This document shows, piece by piece, positions 59,286 to 64,000 of a stretch of DNA of 64,000 nucleotides. A model generated the notes under the pieces. The model was not told the DNA's origin. It did no database searches and saw nothing but the letters and a program-made list of their open reading frames with translations. The stretch lies in the NCBI RefSeq assembly GCF_000473265.1, contig NZ_KI421511.1, forward strand, positions 8,344,415 to 8,408,414. The letters are read 5' to 3'. This DNA is from Amycolatopsis thermoflava N1165 (lineage in GTDB: Bacteria; Actinomycetota; Actinomycetes; Mycobacteriales; Pseudonocardiaceae). The translations under genes and the position numbers were made by a program. How positions within the stretch are numbered: the stretch's first letter is position 1; every line of letters begins with the position of its first letter.

Positions 59286-60251
59286 ATGACCGTCCACCCG
59301 CACCCGATCGTCGACATGTCGGGCATGGTGCTCGACCGCGACTGCTGGCGTGCCTACCTCGGCGGGTTCGCCGAGTACGCGCCGGACTACTTCCATTTGT
59401 TCGGCCAGCGGCTCGCGGTCACCGCGGGACTCGACCCGCGGGACTTCGCGGCGGCGAGCAAGGATCCAGACGCCGCGCTCGACCTGCTACTGGCGAGCCC
59501 CGCGTTTGATCTAGACCTCGACGCCTACGTCGCCCGGCTGGCGCGGGAAGGGGTGCGGCACCAGGTCATCCACTCGAGCATGCGACCGCTGCCGGGCGGC
59601 GGGATGGTGAGCGACCGGATCGCGGAGTTCGCCGCGCGTCATCCCGAACGCCTGCAGGCGTGGGCGAGCGTGAATCTCGCCGATCCCGGCGCGGCGATCG
59701 CGGAGGTGCGGCGCTGCGTGCTCGAACTCGGTATGCGCGGGGTGTCGGTGACCCACTTCCTGGACGTCGCCGAGCCGTTGTCGGAGGGCGCGCACGAGTT
59801 CTACCGGACGGTGAGTGAGCTGGGTGTGCCGCTGTGGGTGCACACCGGGCACAACCTGTCGACCCGGGTGCCGATGAACTGGTGTACCTGGCGGGAGGTG
59901 GACGAGATCGCGCGGCGGCACCCCGACCTGGTGGTGATCGCCGGGCACGGCGGCTGGCCCTGGGTCCTGGAGATGATGACGCTGTGCCAGCGGCACCGCA
60001 ACGTCTATCTGGAGTTCTCCACGCACCGGCCGCGTCACATGACCCGGCCCGGATCCGGGTGGGAGCCGTTGCTCCTGCACGGTGCTTCCACTGTCCGGAG
60101 CAAGATCCTCTTCGGGGGGATCGAATGGGTGCACGGCATGACCACCGGTGCGCTGGCCGCTGAAGTGTCCGCGCTTGCGCTCGACGAGCGCACCAAGTGC
60201 GCGTGGCTGCACGACAACGGTGCGCGCCTGCTCGACCTCGATCCGAGCTAG
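59286..60251 (+). CDS. amidohydrolase family 2 (ACMSD-like) metal enzyme
   Basis: A 321-residue TIM-barrel protein of the amidohydrolase_2 family: decarboxylases and hydrolases of aromatic or cyclic acids. LWVHTGHNLS, VVIAGHGGWPW and, late, KILFGGIEWVHGM mark the metal-site strands. The N-terminal HxH found in relatives appears as DMSG instead, so the metal site may be altered. It starts 39 bases after tetR in the same direction. Confidence 0.82.
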   Translation: MTVHPHPIVDMSGMVLDRDCWRAYLGGFAEYAPDYFHLFGQRLAVTAGLDPRDFAAASKDPDAALDLLLASPAFDLDLDAYVARLAREGVRHQVIHSSMRPLPGGGMVSDRIAEFAARHPERLQAWASVNLADPGAAIAEVRRCVLELGMRGVSVTHFLDVAEPLSEGAHEFYRTVSELGVPLWVHTGHNLSTRVPMNWCTWREVDEIARRHPDLVVIAGHGGWPWVLEMMTLCQRHRNVYLEFSTHRPRHMTRPGSGWEPLLLHGASTVRSKILFGGIEWVHGMTTGALAAEVSALALDERTKCAWLHDNGARLLDLDPS

Positions 60252-60298
60252 ACCAGCCGGGTGCCGCGTCTTGACCGGACAGGCCTGCGGTCATAAAA

Positions 60299-60310
60299 AT
60301 GAACGTTCAT
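60299..60310. promoter_or_regulatory. TetR operator before the SDR gene
   Basis: ATGAAC-GTTCAT is a perfect 12-base palindrome, 22 bases before the SDR start, with the same core as the other two sites. Its closeness to the start codon fits repression. Confidence 0.7.
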
Positions 60311-60332
60311 ACACAAGGAAGTGGAGTGGTCC

Positions 60333-61076
60333 ATGAACCTCGCAGGACGTGCCGCGCTCGTGACCGGGGCCGGACGTGGGATCGGCGCGGCGATCGCCGA
60401 ACGCCTCGCCGCGGGCGGCGCCCGGGTCGCGGTGAACGATCTGGACGCCGAGGCCGCCAAGGCGACTGTCGAGCGCATTCAGGCCGGGGGTGGTGACGGG
60501 GTGGCGCTGGCCGGCGACATCGCCGACACCTCCTTCGCCCGCGAGCTGGTCGCCACTGCCGCCGACCAGCTCGGCGGCCTGGCGGTCCTGGTCAACAACG
60601 CGGGCACCATCCACCGCCTGCCGCTGCGGGAGCAGACCGAACAGCACTGGGACCGGGTGATGGACGTCAACCTCAAGGCGCCGTTCGTGCTCAGCCAGGC
60701 CGCGGTCGATCACCTCGCCGCGTCCGGGCACGGCGCGATCGTCAACATCTGCTCGGTCGCGGTGATCGGGTTCTTCCGCCAGATCGCCTACGACGCCTCC
60801 AAGGGGGGCCTGCTCACGATGACTCGGTCGCTGGCCGTCGAACTGGGCCGGGAAGGGATCCGGGCCAACGCGATCGCGCCGGGGTTCATCGACACCGACA
60901 CCGGGCACGCGGCCGATCTCGGCCGGATCGGGGAGAAGACAGTGGCGACCCTGCCGTTGAGCCGGACCGGGCAGCCGGACGAGGTCGCGGGCGCCGCGGT
61001 TTGGCTGGCGTCGGACGAGGCGCGGTACGTCACGGGCCAGGTGCTGTTCGTCGACGGCGGCTGGGTGCGGAACTAG
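60333..61076 (+). CDS. short-chain dehydrogenase/reductase (FabG-like)
   Basis: A 247-residue classical SDR with VTGAGRGIG (about 10-18), NNAG and the active-site YDASK, plus NAIAPGFIDTD. It probably oxidises a secondary alcohol or 3-hydroxyacyl-CoA. The ATG at 60333 (GGAG upstream) is preferred over a GTG at 60321. The TetR palindrome lies just before it. Confidence 0.92.
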   Translation: MNLAGRAALVTGAGRGIGAAIAERLAAGGARVAVNDLDAEAAKATVERIQAGGGDGVALAGDIADTSFARELVATAADQLGGLAVLVNNAGTIHRLPLREQTEQHWDRVMDVNLKAPFVLSQAAVDHLAASGHGAIVNICSVAVIGFFRQIAYDASKGGLLTMTRSLAVELGREGIRANAIAPGFIDTDTGHAADLGRIGEKTVATLPLSRTGQPDEVAGAAVWLASDEARYVTGQVLFVDGGWVRN

Positions 61077-61105
61077 TCATGGCGACGGGAAGGGAACCAA
61101 CGAGC

Positions 61106-61966
61106 ATGGGAAACACTGACGCTGCGCGGCTGGATGGGCGGGTCGCGCTGGTGACCGGTGGCGCCTCCGGCATCGGGCAGGCGACCGCGCGGCGTCTGAG
61201 CCGGGACGGCGCTACTGTCGTCATCGCCGACATCGACGGCGAGGGAGCCGAAGCAGTAGCCAAGGACATCCAGAACGCCGGCGGTCTGGCCGAGGCGGTG
61301 CCCTGCGATCAAACCGACCCCGACCAGGTAGCGGTGTTGTTCGAGCGGCTGCAGCGGCACGACCGGCTCGACATCTGCGTGGCCAACGCCGGCTGGGGAC
61401 GCTTCGGCGCGTTCCTGGAGATCCCGGAGAAGACCTGGCGCCGCACGTTCGAAATCAACGTGACCGGGACGTTCCTCATCTGTCAGGCCGCGGCGCGCCG
61501 GATGGCCGAGCTGGGCAACGGGGGAGCGATCGTGGTGACCTCGTCGTCCGGGGCCGTCGAACCGGTAGCCCTGTTCACCGCCTACTGCTCGGCCAAAGCC
61601 GCGCTGAACATGATGGTGAAGATCATGGCTTACGAACTGGGGCAGTTCGACATCCGCGTCAACGCGGTGATGCCGGGCGTTACGGAGACGGCGATGACCG
61701 GTGGTCTGCTGGCGACCGGGGCGCGCAGCTACAACGAGGCCGAGTCGCCCCTGGGCAGGCTCGGCAAGCCAGAGGACATCGCCGGTGCGGTCGCCTACCT
61801 CGTGTCCGACGACAGTGGTTACGTCAACGGCGCCGCCTTGCTGGTAGACGGCGGTGGCAGCGCGTACAACCCGGGCTGGTTCGGCACCGACTTCCGGCGG
61901 CGAGGAGAAGCGTCCTGGATCCTCCGGCACGAGCAGGTGCCGGTTCAGGAAGCCGGAAATGCCTGA
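61106..61966 (+). CDS. short-chain dehydrogenase/reductase
   Basis: A 286-residue SDR with VTGGASGIG, ANAGWG and active-site YCSAK, ending in a 30-residue tail beyond the usual VDGGG. The ATG at 61106 follows GAAGGGA; an ATG at 61079 would add nine residues. It follows the FabG-like gene by 30 bases and is presumably co-transcribed under TetR control. Confidence 0.9.
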   Translation: MGNTDAARLDGRVALVTGGASGIGQATARRLSRDGATVVIADIDGEGAEAVAKDIQNAGGLAEAVPCDQTDPDQVAVLFERLQRHDRLDICVANAGWGRFGAFLEIPEKTWRRTFEINVTGTFLICQAAARRMAELGNGGAIVVTSSSGAVEPVALFTAYCSAKAALNMMVKIMAYELGQFDIRVNAVMPGVTETAMTGGLLATGARSYNEAESPLGRLGKPEDIAGAVAYLVSDDSGYVNGAALLVDGGGSAYNPGWFGTDFRRRGEASWILRHEQVPVQEAGNA

Positions 61967-61993
61967 CACGGCGGTACTTCCCGTCACGGCCCG

Positions 61994-62010
61994 CGGTTCT
62001 CAAGGGGTAC
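61994..62010 (+). promoter_or_regulatory. CGGTTCTCAA-GGGTAC element before the tandem SDR gene
   Basis: CGGTTCTCAAGGGGTAC, 69 bases before the start codon, is nearly the same as the element ahead of the crotonase operon at 45393-45410. It suggests that this gene is regulated with the ketosynthase operon and not with the TetR group. Confidence 0.4.
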
Positions 62011-62078
62011 TCGCGGGGCGATGACCGCGGGCCGGGACGGCCGTAGTTTCGCGATATGCGCTACTGCGGAGGTGTCCC

Positions 62079-63566
62079 ATGACGAGTACCAGCACGGCAC
62101 CGTCCCGGACGGTGTCGCTGCGGCCCTGTTCGGCGACGATCGAAATCGATGCGCCGCGCAAGACCGCTGCGCTCGGCGCGGTCAACGCGATGCTGAAGCG
62201 AGCCGGGTTCCGGACCGTCACCGCCGGCACGGGCGCGGCGGCGTTCTGTGCGGTCCAGGTGGAGAACGCGGCGTTCGGCGTGCACGGCAGCGGTGGTTGC
62301 CTGCGTCGTTCGGTCGTCCTGGAAGCTGCGACCCGGATGGCCCGGTCCGGTGGTGGCCGGATGGTGCTCGTCACCGACGCCCTACCGTGGCCGGCTGGTT
62401 CGGCTCACGTCGAGCGCTCGGCGCGGCAGAGCGCGGATCTGCACTGGTGGCAGCAACTCGCCTCCCGGGTGGCGCCGTACGGCGTGCGGATGAACGCCAT
62501 CCGCATCGGCTACGCGCCCTTTCTCGGCCACTCGTTGCCCCAGCCGGCGGAGGCGGTGCTCCACGCGCACCAGGTGGTCCGCCGCCCGGTGACCGAGGCT
62601 GACCTGCAGGCGGCCCTGACACTGCTGCTCAGCCGTGGCCTGAACGCGATGGTCGGGGAGGTGCTGCCGCTCGACGGTGGCCTCGAGACCGGGATCGTGC
62701 CGGTCAGTGCCACCGGTACAGCCAAAGTGGACGGAAGCACGGTACCGCCGGCGCGACCGTGGTCCCTGGACGGGCGGACGGTGCTGGTGACCGGAGGCAG
62801 CAGCGGGATCGGTGCGGAAGCCGCTCTCGAACTGGCCAGGCGGGGCGCCGACGTCGTGCTCGCGGCACGGCGGCTCCCCGAGCTGGACGAGGTGGCGGCG
62901 GCGATCCGGGAGCACCTGGGGCGGCGGGCCTGGACGGTCCGCGCCGACCTGTCCCGCGCCGGCGCCGCCGACGACCTGGTCGACGAAGCCCTGCGCCAGG
63001 CCGGCGCGGTGCACGACTTCGTGCACGCGGCCGGCGTCCTGCCGCGGGACGACCAGCCCGAGGCGCGGCGGCACCGCGAAGAGGCCTACCGGATCAACGT
63101 CCTGTCCTTCGCCGACGCCGTGGAAAGGCTCGCGCAGCGGTGGGTTTCCTCCGGTCACCGCGGCAACATCGTCGCGGTCTCGTCCACGAGCGCGCAGACC
63201 GCGCCGGTGCCGGGGTTGTACAGCTACGGCTCGGGCAAGGCCGCCGTCGCGCAGCTGAGCACGCACCTGGCGGTCACCCTGGCGCGCCACCGGATCCGGG
63301 TCAACTCCGTGCTGCCGGGCATTGTCCGCACCCCGATGACCGACACCGCCGATCCAGCGTTCGTGACCGCGTCACTGCGGCGGACCCCGTCCCGCCGGCT
63401 GTGCGATCCGGAAGACATCGCCGCGGCGGTGGCTTACCTGGTCAGCCCGGCATCCGCGATGGTGGACGGAGCCCAGCTGCGGGTGTGCGGCGGCTGGGCG
63501 ACCTTGCGATCACTGCCCGCGTTCACCCCCGGAGGCGAGCAGCCCGTCTCCGCGGCGTTCGCGTGA
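62079..63566 (+). CDS. tandem SDR fusion protein
   Basis: A 495-residue protein made of two SDR units. The C-terminal unit (from about 228) is a normal SDR: VTGGSSGIG, HAAGVL, YGSGK. The N-terminal unit (about 25-205) keeps only parts of the fold (GAVNAMLKRAGFRTVTAGTG, GGRMVLVTDALPWP, GEVLPLDGGL) and lacks the glycine-rich cofactor motif and a YxxxK, so it is probably not a dehydrogenase by itself. It may be structural or bind substrate. The ATG at 62079 follows GGAGGTG. Confidence 0.85.
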   Translation: MTSTSTAPSRTVSLRPCSATIEIDAPRKTAALGAVNAMLKRAGFRTVTAGTGAAAFCAVQVENAAFGVHGSGGCLRRSVVLEAATRMARSGGGRMVLVTDALPWPAGSAHVERSARQSADLHWWQQLASRVAPYGVRMNAIRIGYAPFLGHSLPQPAEAVLHAHQVVRRPVTEADLQAALTLLLSRGLNAMVGEVLPLDGGLETGIVPVSATGTAKVDGSTVPPARPWSLDGRTVLVTGGSSGIGAEAALELARRGADVVLAARRLPELDEVAAAIREHLGRRAWTVRADLSRAGAADDLVDEALRQAGAVHDFVHAAGVLPRDDQPEARRHREEAYRINVLSFADAVERLAQRWVSSGHRGNIVAVSSTSAQTAPVPGLYSYGSGKAAVAQLSTHLAVTLARHRIRVNSVLPGIVRTPMTDTADPAFVTASLRRTPSRRLCDPEDIAAAVAYLVSPASAMVDGAQLRVCGGWATLRSLPAFTPGGEQPVSAAFA

Positions 63567-63577
63567 TCGGAAGCCGG

Positions 63578-64000
63578 TCACCCGGTGACCACGAAGCTCA
63601 CCGCCGTGCTGCAGCTGCCCCCGACGTTGAGGGTCGCGGCGGTGCGTGCCCCCGGTACCTGGTAGTCGCCGGCGGTTCCGGTCACCTGCCGGTGCGCGTC
63701 CAGCAGCATCCGGACTCCGGTGGCACCCACCGGGTGCCCGGCGCCGATCAGGCCGCCCGACGGGTTCACCGGCAGGCGCCCGTCGAAGTCGATGTGGCCG
63801 TCCTCGATGGCCTGCCAGGCCTTCCCGGGATCGGTGAGTCCGAAGTGGTCGATCGCGACGTACTCGGTGATCGTGAAGCAGTCGTGGGTTTCGATCACGT
63901 CGAGCTCTTCCGGTCCACGCACGCCGGCCCGGCCGTAGGCGTCGGTGATCGCTTGCCGGACGTTCGGGAACAGGTAGCGCCCCTCGTGGGTGAACTTCGC
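63578..64000 (-). CDS. SCP-x-type thiolase, C-terminal part (5' end outside the window)
   Basis: The visible 140 residues are the C-terminal domain of a thiolase of the SCP2/lipid-transfer type: [29 protein letters not shown] and a final [10 protein letters not shown]. Such enzymes cleave 3-oxoacyl-CoA side chains, often of sterols or terpenoids. The frame is open to the window edge. It converges on the tandem SDR gene, and its stop lies inside a palindrome GGTCACC-C-GGTGACC (63576-63590) that could form a bidirectional terminator. Confidence 0.88.
   Translation of the reverse strand, partial: AKFTHEGRYLFPNVRQAITDAYGRAGVRGPEELDVIETHDCFTITEYVAIDHFGLTDPGKAWQAIEDGHIDFDGRLPVNPSGGLIGAGHPVGATGVRMLLDAHRQVTGTAGDYQVPGARTAATLNVGGSCSTAVSFVVTG

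Overview
The window is GC-rich, densely packed DNA with GTG/ATG starts, many 4-base ATGA stop/start overlaps and gene families typical of actinomycetes: FCD-type GntR regulators, SigG-like sigma factors, PqqABCDE, SBP56, MHS transporters and a PfkB-type adenosine kinase. It most resembles a Pseudonocardiales-type chromosome (Amycolatopsis, Pseudonocardia, Saccharopolyspora and relatives). That placement is an inference from gene style. The content is accessory metabolism: several catabolic or biosynthetic cassettes, each with its own regulators, separated by patches of decayed genes.

Region 1 (1-17.1 kb). A truncated alpha/beta hydrolase is followed by a LeuA-like Claisen condensing enzyme with a CitE-type lyase and a MaoC hydratase on the plus strand. 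These converge on a minus-strand set of MaoC, CaiB CoA-transferase and a second CitE lyase. MaoC + CaiB + CitE is the arrangement of itaconate/C5-dicarboxylate CoA degradation (activate, hydrate, cleave). Two FCD-GntR regulators, one AraC regulator and a diverging MFS transporter flank the set, and a repeated palindrome AAACCT-N3-AGGTTT marks the promoters. A hydrolase, a secreted esterase and a metK-adenosine kinase-ahcY methyl-cycle operon follow.

Region 2 (17.2-19.9 kb and 22.4-23.5 kb). This is scar tissue: a truncated IS5-type transposase, a tyrosine-recombinase fragment, a frameshifted HD/LuxR regulator, a DsrE-like remnant, an ArsR remnant and a broken MFS gene. An intact selenium-binding-protein/methanethiol-oxidase gene and a SigG-like sigma factor sit between them.

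Region 3 (23.7-33.6 kb). A GAF-LytTR regulator precedes a catalase-peroxidase, a cupredoxin-like protein, a PQQ-dependent alcohol dehydrogenase whose metal site carries the extra Asp of lanthanide enzymes, and a complete pqqABCDE operon including a 31-residue pqqA. A MntP-type metal exporter converges on pqqE.

Region 4 (34-43.2 kb). After a cupin remnant and a tRNA-3'-end-like sequence come a PucR regulator, a FAD amine/amino-acid oxidase, and a plus-strand operon of MHS transporter, amidohydrolase, esterase and GlcD-type oxidase. More gene remnants follow.

Region 5 (43.4-55.4 kb). An AraC regulator and an atypical LuxR-type response regulator precede one tight operon: crotonase, KAS II-like enzyme, fused class I CoA-transferase, two FabH-like enzymes, two SDRs, a second KAS-like enzyme lacking one catalytic His, and an alpha-methylacyl-CoA racemase. 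Four thiolase-fold condensing-type enzymes occur with no acyl carrier protein, acyltransferase or ligase. This is the best candidate for an undescribed CoA-based pathway.

Region 6 (55.4-64 kb). Two serine hydrolases, a TetR regulator, an amidohydrolase, three SDR genes (one a tandem fusion) and a partial thiolase follow. Palindromes built on TATGAAC-GTTCATA at three promoters suggest that TetR controls much of this block.
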